Virus record (IMG/VR): IMGVR_UViG_3300020196_000016
Location: 1-64,000 of that record
Length of the DNA: 64,000 nucleotides
Source of the DNA: a virus
Direction: 5' to 3' (one strand)
The notes under the pieces are model-generated. The model was not told the origin of the DNA and did not search any database. It saw only the letters and a program-made list of their open reading frames with translations. The number at the start of each line of letters is the position of its first letter. Position 1 is the first letter of the stretch. The position numbers and the translations under genes were made by a program. Of the stretch, positions 36,919 through 44,334 are shown one piece after another.

Positions 36919-37185
36919 TTAATAAGAAGAATACCAGCGGTATGATTCATGTTCTTCTGCGCTCAAATGAGTTCTTTCATAGATAGATTTTTGTTCCAAG
37001 GAATATACAAAATTATCAACACAAAGTTCTATTGTTATTCCTTTACCTTGGATTTTGCCAGCAGCAGAAATAGGTTTGCCTTCCACGAAACTCTTATTCT
37101 CCAATACAAATTGGCCGTTAACATAATCTAATACAACTCCATCTCCGGTTGATTTGATAAAGTCTTCAATCTTTTTATGGAACAT
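36919..37185 (-). CDS. Hypothetical small protein
   Basis: 88 residues: F-I-K-S-T-G-D-G-V-V-L-D-Y and I-T-I-E-L-C-V-D-N-F-V-Y-S-L. Strand-rich. Start overlaps the upstream GDL gene by 11 bp. No family recognised. Confidence 0.6.
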   Translation of the reverse strand: MFHKKIEDFIKSTGDGVVLDYVNGQFVLENKSFVEGKPISAAGKIQGKGITIELCVDNFVYSLEQKSIYERTHLSAEEHESYRWYSSY

Positions 37186-37435
37186 TCTTTTTTACCCTTA
37201 ACTTTTTTAGTCTATTATGTTTGATAATTGATTTGCCACTTTTTGGAACAAACCTTTGCCAATGAACATTGATAAGCCAACAACTATTACCTTTTTTTAC
37301 TTCTAAAACAACACCAATATCGTCTTTTTCATATTTATAAAAACGAACAAGCTGTAATGCTTTTGCTCTCATTTGCACGAAATCACCAACTTGGAATGGT
37401 GGTATTTCTTCTGAACTTTTATTTGTCTCACTCAT
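37175..37435 (-). CDS. GDL-family small protein
   Basis: 86 residues from MSETNK: F-Q-V-G-D-F-V-Q-M, D-I-G-V-V-L-E-V and L-I-N-V-H-W, then a basic tail (K-H-N-R-L-K-K-L-R-V-K-K). The basic tail suggests nucleic acid contact. Confidence 0.7.
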   Translation of the reverse strand: MSETNKSSEEIPPFQVGDFVQMRAKALQLVRFYKYEKDDIGVVLEVKKGNSCWLINVHWQRFVPKSGKSIIKHNRLKKLRVKKNVP

Positions 37436-37685
37436 TAATTTTATAGCCAATTTCCTCAAAACACTTTTCGTGATTTAGATCTCCACGATATGAACCGGGA
37501 AGTTCACACCAATCAACGATATTTCCCTTTTCATCAGCAGCAAACATATAAGTTTCTGGACCCATGAATGGAACTTGACTTACTGATGTAATAACATATT
37601 TATGACCTTCAATCCTTGGTAATACTTCCCAAAGAAACTGATGATCATTAATACACTTAATTTTATTAGCAACTTTATTCGTCAT
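37428..37685 (-). CDS. Hypothetical small protein
   Basis: 85 residues: K-Y-V-I-T-S-V-S-Q-V-P and E-T-Y-M-F-A-A-D-E-K-G-N-I-V-D-W. It overlaps both neighbours. A small beta-barrel is plausible. Function unknown. Confidence 0.6.
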   Translation of the reverse strand: MTNKVANKIKCINDHQFLWEVLPRIEGHKYVITSVSQVPFMGPETYMFAADEKGNIVDWCELPGSYRGDLNHEKCFEEIGYKINE

Positions 37686-37806
37686 TGTTTACCTTGCCCC
37701 GCTTTCTATTTTTTGACAACCACTTACGATCTTTGTGTTTTCCTGCTCCGTTTTTCTTCCAAGCATGAACAGCAAAAACATTACGAGATTTAATTTTGTT
37801 ATTCAT
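37675..37806 (-). CDS. Small basic protein
   Basis: 43 residues: N-V-F-A-V-H-A-W-K-K-N-G-A-G-K-H-K-D-R-K-W-L-S-K-N-R-K. Such Lys/Arg/His-rich peptides recur in phage early operons. Start reached by TAATG, stop overlaps the next gene by 11 bp. Confidence 0.62.
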   Translation of the reverse strand: MNNKIKSRNVFAVHAWKKNGAGKHKDRKWLSKNRKRGKVNNDE

Positions 37807-38036
37807 TACTTGCTCTCCACGATATTATAATTATCCAGCTTTGTCCAATTTATATCAGTTGTTTCAAAGTTATTCATATTGTGATGCATCAACTTCTTGA
37901 TACAAAACTCAAGAGGAATCTCTTGTGTAACCTTTCCATTATTTGGATCAGTTGTTACAAGAGTTGCCCTTGAAATAGGAACAAGAGAACCATTATAAAG
38001 ACGAACAAAAATAATATCTGGATTATAATTCTTCAT
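37806..38036 (-). CDS. Hypothetical small protein
   Basis: 76 residues: I-I-F-V-R-L-Y-N-G-S-L-V-P-I-S-R-A-T-L-V. It begins like a small barrel; helix I-K-K-L-M-H-H-N-M-N. Stop TAA shares an A with the next start. Confidence 0.6.
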   Translation of the reverse strand: MKNYNPDIIFVRLYNGSLVPISRATLVTTDPNNGKVTQEIPLEFCIKKLMHHNMNNFETTDINWTKLDNYNIVESK

Positions 38037-38038
38037 AA

Positions 38039-38545
38039 CTACTCCGCAGTTTCGGGAATACGATAAGAAACATTAATACCATCAAGCAACTTTTCACGCT
38101 TTGCCATACGGAAAAAGTTTCCCCATCCAAGACTCTGCATTACAAGCCCACCATCACTCTCCTTCATAGTATAAAGTGTCCAGTTACAAGGAAGTGACCG
38201 CATACGACCAATAACCTTCCAATGTTCCCATCGGTTCTTACTATTTGGCAGATTGTGGTGAATAAATTTGGTTACACGAGAACTCCAAGAAAGAAACTGG
38301 AAGTCAAGTTCACTTGAAACAAGAAGTGAATAGATGCCAGTCACATCACCAGCACAAATAGTGTTAGGCTGCTTCTGTTTCTGCCAACTTTCATATCGTT
38401 CAGTACGAACAACAGGCTTTACAAGATCCTCTTTCATCTTTAGATGAAAAAAGTTGAACAGAGACTTTTCATCATTAAAGAAAATGATCTTGTTAGAACC
38501 CCTAACATCAATACAAAGGCTAGAAGGCTTCAAAGCATACTTCAT
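38039..38545 (-). CDS. Hypothetical protein
   Basis: 168 residues, mixed fold with Trp-rich C-terminal half (W-E-H-W-K-V-I-G-R-M-R and S-L-G-W-G-N-F-F-R). SD AAAGGAG. No motif recognised. Confidence 0.6.
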   Translation of the reverse strand: MKYALKPSSLCIDVRGSNKIIFFNDEKSLFNFFHLKMKEDLVKPVVRTERYESWQKQKQPNTICAGDVTGIYSLLVSSELDFQFLSWSSRVTKFIHHNLPNSKNRWEHWKVIGRMRSLPCNWTLYTMKESDGGLVMQSLGWGNFFRMAKREKLLDGINVSYRIPETAE

Positions 38546-38557
38546 ATAGTATCTCCT

Positions 38558-38656
38558 TTATTTATTATCAGCAAAATAGCGATCAAAAAAGATGAAAATC
38601 AACATACAAATTGTTGGAGAATTCAACAAGCAAAGTAGAATAAGAATGTTAAACAT
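38558..38656 (-). CDS. Tiny membrane peptide
   Basis: 32 residues: M-F-N-I-L-I-L-L-C-L-L-N-S-P then I-C-M-L-I-F-I-F-F-D, one membrane span and a short charged end. GGAGG lies 6 bp before ATG. Holin-like or host-membrane modulators have this form, but nothing more can be said. Confidence 0.55.
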   Translation of the reverse strand: MFNILILLCLLNSPTICMLIFIFFDRYFADNK

Positions 38657-38667
38657 ATTTTCCTCCA

Positions 38668-39354
38668 TCAACGAAGAAACTTCATATGGCGTTCTTCAAC
38701 CTCAATAGGCTTCATTTTACCATAGGGAAGAATTGAATAACGCTTTCCACCAGCAGAATGAGAACGTGGAAGAATACCAGCATTATCAATAACAATAGCC
38801 GAGGTCCAAAGTCCGATAGGAGACTTATCAAGAGAAGAAGGAGCAACAGAATCACCAATCTTGAACTTTGGTGCGACCTTTGCGTTCACAACATAACCTT
38901 GGGCGTATTTATTATTCATAAACTTATTCCATTGTTCCTCGCTTGGAACAAACTTATCATCAGACAAAATGCTTTCAACAAGCTTTTGATGATATGGTGA
39001 ACTGGTTGCGCGATAAACACCAGCAACAATCTTCATATTGTCGCGCATTTCATCTGTGAACTTATTAGCAAATTCAGTATGCTTTGCGACAGCAGCATCA
39101 CTAAACTTATCTTCAATCCTCTTGAAAGAATTATACTGTCCCGCAGTAATACGATTGCGGACAGTAGCATATTCATTAATGCTGGTGAGAAAGTTCTTTT
39201 CCCAATCATTAAGTCCCGGCTTCGTGATGAGATCACGAATACGCTGCACAATACCGGGATTCGTCAGTTCTGCTTCATTGACTTCGGGGGTGACTTGCTC
39301 CACTTGAACGGTATAGCGCGAAGGACGAACCGGAAAACGGCGATAATAAGACAT
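38668..39354 (-). CDS. Helical protein with C-terminal GDL-like module
   Basis: 228 residues. Residues ~20-150 are helical (R-I-R-D-L-I-T-K-P-G-L-N-D-W-E-K-N-F-L). Residues ~160-215 contain F-K-I-G-D-S-V-A and T-S-A-I-V-I-D-N, a GDL module used as a domain. Promoter at 39,388 drives it. Function unknown. Confidence 0.65.
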   Translation of the reverse strand: MSYYRRFPVRPSRYTVQVEQVTPEVNEAELTNPGIVQRIRDLITKPGLNDWEKNFLTSINEYATVRNRITAGQYNSFKRIEDKFSDAAVAKHTEFANKFTDEMRDNMKIVAGVYRATSSPYHQKLVESILSDDKFVPSEEQWNKFMNNKYAQGYVVNAKVAPKFKIGDSVAPSSLDKSPIGLWTSAIVIDNAGILPRSHSAGGKRYSILPYGKMKPIEVEERHMKFLR

Positions 39355-39387
39355 AATGATCTCCGCTGGGCTTGTGTAGGTCTGCCG

Positions 39388-39416
39388 ATTGTATCAGAAA
39401 CCGGCGAGGGCGTCAA
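39388..39416 (-). promoter_or_regulatory. Sigma-70 promoter of 39,354 gene
   Basis: Leftward TTGACG, 17 bp spacer, TACAAT. Confidence 0.72.
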
Positions 39417-39490
39417 CCATCGTCGCAAAAGCGGTATATCTTATGTTTTAACTTACAGATGTCTTCTTTAAGCATTTCGATAAAGACATA

Positions 39491-39532
39491 AAAACTTGGA
39501 GCATATATAATTAATAAAAATATATATGCTCC
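39491..39532 (-). terminator. Rho-independent terminator
   Basis: Leftward GGAGCATATATA with TATATATGCTCC, then AAGTTTTTA. It ends the 40,176 gene. Confidence 0.7.
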
Positions 39533-39540
39533 GTAGTTTT

Positions 39541-40176
39541 TCATGGTTTTTTAGTTTCTTTAAATAAACTGCTAAATATTCCTGTTTCTGTTGATGTTTC
39601 TGTTCCTGTTTTTGGTTTTGGTTTTATTACTGTACCGTCAGTAGCAAGTTTTCCTCCGGATATTCCAGAAACTGCTCTTGTAGGTTCATCTCCGGATATA
39701 AATCTGGTTGGTAATTCTGCTACTGGATCTCTTGGTATCTGAAGTTTTATTTTGTCTAATTCTTTTTTTATATTTGAAGTCTTTAACATTATATCATGTA
39801 GTCTATTAAATTCTTCTGGTGATATTTTAGAAACTTCTATAGCAATATGTGAATTATTAATTATATCTACCGCAATTTGTTGTAATTGTTCTATAGTAGA
39901 TTCTTGTTCTAAATTATCTAAATAATTACGAATTTTTAATAATGAATTTTTTGTTGCTTCTGAAAAATTTTTAACATTAAAACCTTCTCTTGGTATTAAT
40001 ATGCTTAATTCTCCTAATAAACGACTAAGTTCTCCAGCTATAGCTGGTTGTTTTTGTATATTAGCTGGACGGCCACCTACTGTACCGCCCCCCTTAGGTC
40101 CTTCTTTTAATAAATTTCTCTGTTTTGTTCTTTGAACTTCTTCATTAATAAGCTTCTTTAATTCGTTTAAATCCAT
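39541..40176 (-). CDS. Hypothetical virion-type protein
   Basis: 211 residues. The start M-D-L-N-E-L-K-K-L-I-N-E-E-V-Q-R is the amphipathic helix found at the N terminus of many phage virion proteins. The middle is helical; the tail is Thr/Gly/Pro-rich low complexity. Role inferred from the start helix only. Confidence 0.62.
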   Translation of the reverse strand: MDLNELKKLINEEVQRTKQRNLLKEGPKGGGTVGGRPANIQKQPAIAGELSRLLGELSILIPREGFNVKNFSEATKNSLLKIRNYLDNLEQESTIEQLQQIAVDIINNSHIAIEVSKISPEEFNRLHDIMLKTSNIKKELDKIKLQIPRDPVAELPTRFISGDEPTRAVSGISGGKLATDGTVIKPKPKTGTETSTETGIFSSLFKETKKP

Positions 40177-40194
40177 TTCTATTCCTCGCTTTAT

Positions 40195-40521
40195 CTATTT
40201 AGAACCTTTTACAACCTTTTGAACTAAAATTAATTCACTCGCATACATCCAAATTGAAGCATTGTTTCCAACGATATTCTTTCCAGTCCATAAAACTAAT
40301 ATTTGTGGTTTTGAAGGAAAAAAATCATCGTTTCTTGCTGGAATTAATTCTCTTAATGTTCCGATCTTTTTTCGTAAATATTCTATATCATACACATCAT
40401 CAAAGCTTATTTTAACATCCATAACTAATCCACAACCAACTTCAAAATCGTAATCTTCAACAAGACGAACAAGATCGCCTATATCAAATTCGCACAGCTG
40501 TTTGTTGATATAGTCAACCAT
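40195..40521 (-). CDS. GDL-family protein, longer form
   Basis: 108 residues: F-D-I-G-D-L-V-R-L, G-L-V-M-D-V-K-I and I-L-V-L-W-T-G-K. A helix and loop are inserted between the strands. Ends L-V-Q-K-V-V-K-G. Confidence 0.68.
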   Translation of the reverse strand: MVDYINKQLCEFDIGDLVRLVEDYDFEVGCGLVMDVKISFDDVYDIEYLRKKIGTLRELIPARNDDFFPSKPQILVLWTGKNIVGNNASIWMYASELILVQKVVKGSK

Positions 40522-40533
40522 ATATTAAATAGG

Positions 40534-41808
40534 TTAACAATCACCACCAATCCAATAGTTTAGTGTATCAATCATTTGTTGTGTGTGATAAGATAAATAA
40601 TCTAAAAATCCTCCACATCTTTGTGTTAAGTCCACCCACAATTGTTGATCTGAAATATCGTAATTAATAAAAGCGCCTATGATATAATTATTTTCTTCGC
40701 ATTGTTGAACTACATTTTCAATACCTTGTTGGATATCAAGAAACATATCTTCCTGCATCAACTCATCACTAAATATCAATATTTTTTTATTATTTGACGA
40801 CCAACTAACATAACCAATTGAATTTGGATCATTTGAGTTGTATGTAGCATCTAATTGTAATTCTACACCACCAGAAAATTGAAAGTTGTTTGCTGCTCTT
40901 ATGGCGGCACATGCTGTTCCAGAATCAGTAAAATCAGATAATACTTTCATTTGATTGAATTCTGTTCCGTCAGCATATCCGATACCTATAACAGCAAATC
41001 TGCTATTTTGTAATACACCTTGTGAACTCCAAGAACAAAGAGCATCGGCAACACTTTCAACAATAAAAGACATAGAACCAGAATAATCAATAATGAGAGC
41101 AAAATCTTTTTGTAATGAATCTGATTCTACTTCATCGGTAATTCCATCACAATCATCGTCATTATCATTACCACATACTTCTGGAATAGGTGTTCTCATA
41201 TTTCTTATGCTGATAACACCATCAACACATTCTTTGTATCCTGCTCTACATTCACCAACATTTATTGTATCTGGATCTCCGGTATAAACATATCTTTCAC
41301 CATCGGTAAAGATTGGATCTTCATAGGTATCTTCGTCAACACTCATATCACAATCGTTATCTTTTCCATCACAAACTTCTTTTCCATAAGTATCCGGATA
41401 AAGACATACCCATTCTCCACTTATACATTTTTGATCGGCATATCTACACACGCCAAATGAGATACAATTATTTTGATTAGAATAATATGGTCTCAATAAT
41501 TCATAGCCAGAAAAATCATCATCAATCAAGCCATTACAATTATCATCTAAACTATTACAATCTTCTTCGTCTGGTTTTACTTCGCCCCAACAAACAAGAT
41601 TTCCACTTTCATCTCTATTTGTTAGGCCAGTGGAACATTCACCAATGTTTAATTTTCTGTATTCTGAACTATTAAAACTCAATAATACAATTTTGCCTTC
41701 TGAATCAACATAACAAGGATTACCTAATGTTTCAACCAAAATTTCTTGATCGCAATTGCAAGAACCAAAAATGGTAAATAATAATAGAAGAAAGCTATTT
41801 CTTTTCAT
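40534..41808 (-). CDS. Exported lipoprotein with MopE-like metal-binding repeats and a VWA-like domain
   Basis: 424 residues. The signal peptide M-K-R-N-S-F-L-L-L-L-F-T-I-F-G-S-C has a lipobox. Three repeats follow: D-D-N-C-N-G-L-I-D-D, D-N-D-C-D-M-S-V-D-E and N-D-D-D-C-D-G-I-T-D-E, the putative metal-binding MopE motif common in Myxococcota and Bdellovibrionota. The C-terminal domain starts F-A-L-I-I-D-Y-S-G-S-M, the D-x-S-x-S adhesion site of VWA folds. It would sit on the host envelope, perhaps blocking superinfection. Host origin is suggested but not shown. Confidence 0.82.
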   Translation of the reverse strand: MKRNSFLLLLFTIFGSCNCDQEILVETLGNPCYVDSEGKIVLLSFNSSEYRKLNIGECSTGLTNRDESGNLVCWGEVKPDEEDCNSLDDNCNGLIDDDFSGYELLRPYYSNQNNCISFGVCRYADQKCISGEWVCLYPDTYGKEVCDGKDNDCDMSVDEDTYEDPIFTDGERYVYTGDPDTINVGECRAGYKECVDGVISIRNMRTPIPEVCGNDNDDDCDGITDEVESDSLQKDFALIIDYSGSMSFIVESVADALCSWSSQGVLQNSRFAVIGIGYADGTEFNQMKVLSDFTDSGTACAAIRAANNFQFSGGVELQLDATYNSNDPNSIGYVSWSSNNKKILIFSDELMQEDMFLDIQQGIENVVQQCEENNYIIGAFINYDISDQQLWVDLTQRCGGFLDYLSYHTQQMIDTLNYWIGGDC

Positions 41809-41983
41809 CTCCCACTCCTGTTATATAATTTTTAACTTCTTCTGTTTGTTTGTTTAACCACTCTTTAATAATCTTATCAGCAGCTTCAGTATATGTTAAG
41901 CCGCCATCACAATAAGTGCAGAAGGATTTCTTGCCGAGACAAATCATACATGTAGATTTAACGTATAATTTGCCGTCATTCAT
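41795..41983 (-). CDS. DnaJ-type Cys-motif small protein
   Basis: 62 residues: C-M-I-C-L-G-K-K-S-F-C-T-Y-C-D-G-G is two C-x-x-C pairs as in a DnaJ zinc centre. The rest is a charged helix. Overlaps the lipoprotein gene start by 14 bp. Confidence 0.65.
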   Translation of the reverse strand: MNDGKLYVKSTCMICLGKKSFCTYCDGGLTYTEAADKIIKEWLNKQTEEVKNYITGVGDEKK

Positions 41984-41985
41984 TT

Positions 41986-42351
41986 TTAGAATCTCTCTGG
42001 TTTGGAGACATATTCTATTTTTACTATCCCCTGTGTTTTTAATAGCTCTTGTCTTATTCTTAATAGAGCATTAACTACATCGACTTTTATATCTGGATCG
42101 GGTGATTTAAACGGATCAACATCAAATTTCATCTCAAGTATATTATAATCTAATAGCTTGGTGTTTTTATGTTGTTTTATGTTGATAATCGTAACGCCCG
42201 TTTTGGCGCGTATATCAGATAATATATCTTCTTTCTTTCTTTTCAAATTACGATCAATAACCATAAGAACATTAATCTTCATTTGACTTGGATCAGCCAA
42301 CTCGTTTAATGTAGTAGAATATTTTTTAAAACTTTCCAATAACTCTTTCAT
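41986..42351 (-). CDS. Conserved hypothetical protein
   Basis: 121 residues from MKELLESF. V-L-M-V-I-D-R-N-L-K-R-K-K-E-D-I-L-S-D-I-R-A-K-T-G-V-T and I-L-E-M-K-F-D-V-D-P-F look like an alpha/beta ferredoxin-like small domain. No enzyme motif. The longer frame lacks an SD. Confidence 0.62.
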   Translation of the reverse strand: MKELLESFKKYSTTLNELADPSQMKINVLMVIDRNLKRKKEDILSDIRAKTGVTIINIKQHKNTKLLDYNILEMKFDVDPFKSPDPDIKVDVVNALLRIRQELLKTQGIVKIEYVSKPERF

Positions 42352-42382
42352 ACAAGTAAATAGCCTTTCATAAGTGAAATAT

Positions 42383-42412
42383 AAAAAAAAAGGCGTGTAC
42401 CAGACACGCCTT
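42383..42412 (-). terminator. Strong Rho-independent terminator
   Basis: Leftward AAGGCGTGT, 5-base loop, ACACGCCTT, then a run of T. It ends the Hsp20 operon. Confidence 0.88.
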
Positions 42413-42459
42413 AGTGTAATTTGTGCCCCGGAGCAAAAACTATACACTATATATAATTA

Positions 42460-42819
42460 TTATCCAATAAATATACTTATTACCTTATCTCTATTGTCTC
42501 TCGGCAACAAAGTGATGGTTAAAATACCATTTTTACAATCTGCCTTAATTTTCTTTGTATCAATACTATCAGTCAATTTCCATTGACGAGTAAACTTTTT
42601 ATTTTCTAAATCAGATGATAATTTTAAAATATTATCTGTAATTTCAAGCTTTAAATCTTCCTTTGAATATCCTGGAATAACAACCTCAATTTTGGTTGAA
42701 CCATCTTTTTCTGTTTTTATAGAATCATAGATAAAAGTATCGTCGGAAATCTGTGTCTGATATGGAAAAGAAAAAGCATCATCTAACATTTTATTTAATA
42801 TTTTTGTTGTGTATAACAT
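42460..42819 (-). CDS. Hsp20 family small heat-shock protein
   Basis: 119 residues with the alpha-crystallin core: I-E-V-V-I-P-G-Y-S-K-E-D-L-K-L-E-I-T and N-G-I-L-T-I-T-L-L-P (the consensus G-x-L-x-x-x-x-P). Holds unfolding proteins as an ATP-independent chaperone. With GroEL it suggests heavy folding demand during phage assembly. Confidence 0.9.
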   Translation of the reverse strand: MLYTTKILNKMLDDAFSFPYQTQISDDTFIYDSIKTEKDGSTKIEVVIPGYSKEDLKLEITDNILKLSSDLENKKFTRQWKLTDSIDTKKIKADCKNGILTITLLPRDNRDKVISIFIG

Positions 42820-42828
42820 AATAAACTC

Positions 42829-43230
42829 CTATATTTTGTCTCCCTCTCCCCAAAAGAGAGGGTTTTGCCGATCATCGGTGATTAGTTGGACTATCACACG
42901 ATCATCTTTATACACAACATCATATTCACCAGTTATTTTAGAGACAAGGGGTTGAAGATTACCATATTTAGGTTTTTGTGGTTTTTTTGTTTTACGAGCA
43001 GGTTCAGGCATATAATTTAAGTGTTCTAAACAACCATCAATTAATGCTTTACTCGTCATGCCTTCATCAAGTAGTTTTTTGTGGTCTACCTTTAGATAGG
43101 CGCAAACAACCCATTTTGTCGTTCCGAAACCTTCAATATTGTATACACTACTGCTATACAATCCATCTCGGGTTTCTTCGTCCGTAGCATATTTAGATTT
43201 TTTAATTGGGATAAAAGAACAGTCAATCAT
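42829..43230 (-). CDS. Hypothetical protein
   Basis: 133 residues: Y-A-T-D-E-E-T-R-D-G-L-Y and W-V-V-C-A-Y-L-K-V-D-H-K-K-L. A basic middle (K-T-K-K-P-Q-K-P-K). Overlaps the glutaredoxin gene end by 4 bp. No family recognised. Confidence 0.6.
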   Translation of the reverse strand: MIDCSFIPIKKSKYATDEETRDGLYSSSVYNIEGFGTTKWVVCAYLKVDHKKLLDEGMTSKALIDGCLEHLNYMPEPARKTKKPQKPKYGNLQPLVSKITGEYDVVYKDDRVIVQLITDDRQNPLFWGEGDKI

Positions 43231-43481
43231 ATTGTTTTGTTTTCTTTCAAATAGTTTTCTAAATCATCAGAACCGCCTATTAATTTAATAGCATTTTGTT
43301 CGTGCTCTAAAATAATAGGAACTGTTTTGTGTCCTGTTTGCTGTTTAATTTCTTGTAAAAATTCCAAGTTCTTATCAACAACAACAACTATAAAAGGCAG
43401 TTTACTTTGTTCGAAAAGAGAAATTGCTTTTTTACAGAAAGGACAATCTGTCTTAACATAAACAGTATATTTTTTACTCAT
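43227..43481 (-). CDS. Glutaredoxin-like protein
   Basis: 84 residues with D-C-P-F-C-K-K-A at the start (C-x-x-C active site), cis-Pro region T-V-P-I-I-L and G-G-S-D-D-L. Reduces disulfides or ribonucleotide reductase. No reductase is seen in this window. Confidence 0.87.
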   Translation of the reverse strand: MSKKYTVYVKTDCPFCKKAISLFEQSKLPFIVVVVDKNLEFLQEIKQQTGHKTVPIILEHEQNAIKLIGGSDDLENYLKENKTI

Positions 43482-43482
43482 T

Positions 43483-43752
43483 TCAATCTTTCAATACTGT
43501 TTTTCTTTTTTGTGTTCCAGATAATAGTTTTTCTACTTCTAGTGGACTTCCAACCACAACAAACGAACCTTTTGTTGTTTCTATTCTAGCCAATTTCATA
43601 TTGGATTCATTTGAAAATTCTTCATTAATAGAAATAATGTGTTCTGGATTTACAAACAAATCTCTATAAATAAAACTGGAATTTACTACATTTCGACCCG
43701 AACTATCTTTCATAGTCGAGCCAACTTTTTGTGCTTCTGTTAATTTAATCAT
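43483..43752 (-). CDS. Hypothetical small protein
   Basis: 89 residues: N-P-E-H-I-I-S-I-N-E-E-F and A-R-I-E-T-T-K-G-S-F-V-V-V-G-S-P-L-E-V-E, a small beta module followed by a helix. The pattern resembles phage single-domain LytTR-like or flagellar FlbD-like proteins. Function unknown. Confidence 0.6.
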   Translation of the reverse strand: MIKLTEAQKVGSTMKDSSGRNVVNSSFIYRDLFVNPEHIISINEEFSNESNMKLARIETTKGSFVVVGSPLEVEKLLSGTQKRKTVLKD

Positions 43753-43754
43753 AT

Positions 43755-43985
43755 TTACCTTTCTGTAAGTTCAATAACTTCGTTTTCTTCAATATATCTC
43801 TCGCCAACATTGTCGACATAAGCTTTGATATAAGATTTGCTGTTTATTGTTTTTCTTTCTAAGAATATTCCTCTACATGGTTTATTCAATATAATTCCAA
43901 CTGGGATTCCATATTGTGGAACTTCATTAGCAACCAATATTCCTTCTCGCAACCATATTGGATCACCCGGAAGAGATATTATCAT
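43755..43985 (-). CDS. Small beta-rich protein, possible GDL relative
   Basis: 76 residues: G-I-L-V-A-N-E-V-P, V-G-I-I-L-N-K and R-Y-I-E-E-N-E-V. The V-G-I-I strand and size fit the GDL fold, but no G-D-L is present. It overlaps the next gene by 23 bp. Confidence 0.52.
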   Translation of the reverse strand: MIISLPGDPIWLREGILVANEVPQYGIPVGIILNKPCRGIFLERKTINSKSYIKAYVDNVGERYIEENEVIELTER

Positions 43986-44301
43986 TTTTTTGATCTTCTT
44001 TCTGCTCTATTTTACCATCAAATATATCATTTAAACCATTCACAACTGAAGCAACATCTCCAACTCTCATATCAATTTTAGAAAGCAGAACACGAACAGT
44101 ATCCATTTCAGTCAATAGTCTTTTTAGTTCTTTTCTATGAGATTCATCGATCAAATCAAGACCGTAAAGATCCCTTTTAATTTGCGATACTTTTACTTGT
44201 AGTAATGAAATATTTGATATCGCATCATCAAGCGTGATAGCAGAAATTTTACTTACATCTTCTAGATCAGAAGAGATTTGTAGTTTTACTTTTTGGCTCA
44301 T
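43963..44301 (-). CDS. Coiled-coil protein next to GroEL
   Basis: 112 residues; nearly all heptads (I-S-L-L-Q-V-K-V-S-Q-I-K-R-D-L and L-L-T-E-M-D-T-V-R-V-L-L-S-K-I). Located where a co-chaperonin could sit but it is not GroES-like (no mobile loop or beta barrel). Function unknown. Confidence 0.6.
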   Translation of the reverse strand: MSQKVKLQISSDLEDVSKISAITLDDAISNISLLQVKVSQIKRDLYGLDLIDESHRKELKRLLTEMDTVRVLLSKIDMRVGDVASVVNGLNDIFDGKIEQKEDQKNDNISSG

Positions 44302-44334
44302 AACACTCCTGTTGTTAAACTAACACAACCACAT

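Noticed and set aside
42421-42459. tRNA-like sequence after the strong terminator
   Set aside because: No paired acceptor or T arm could be built.
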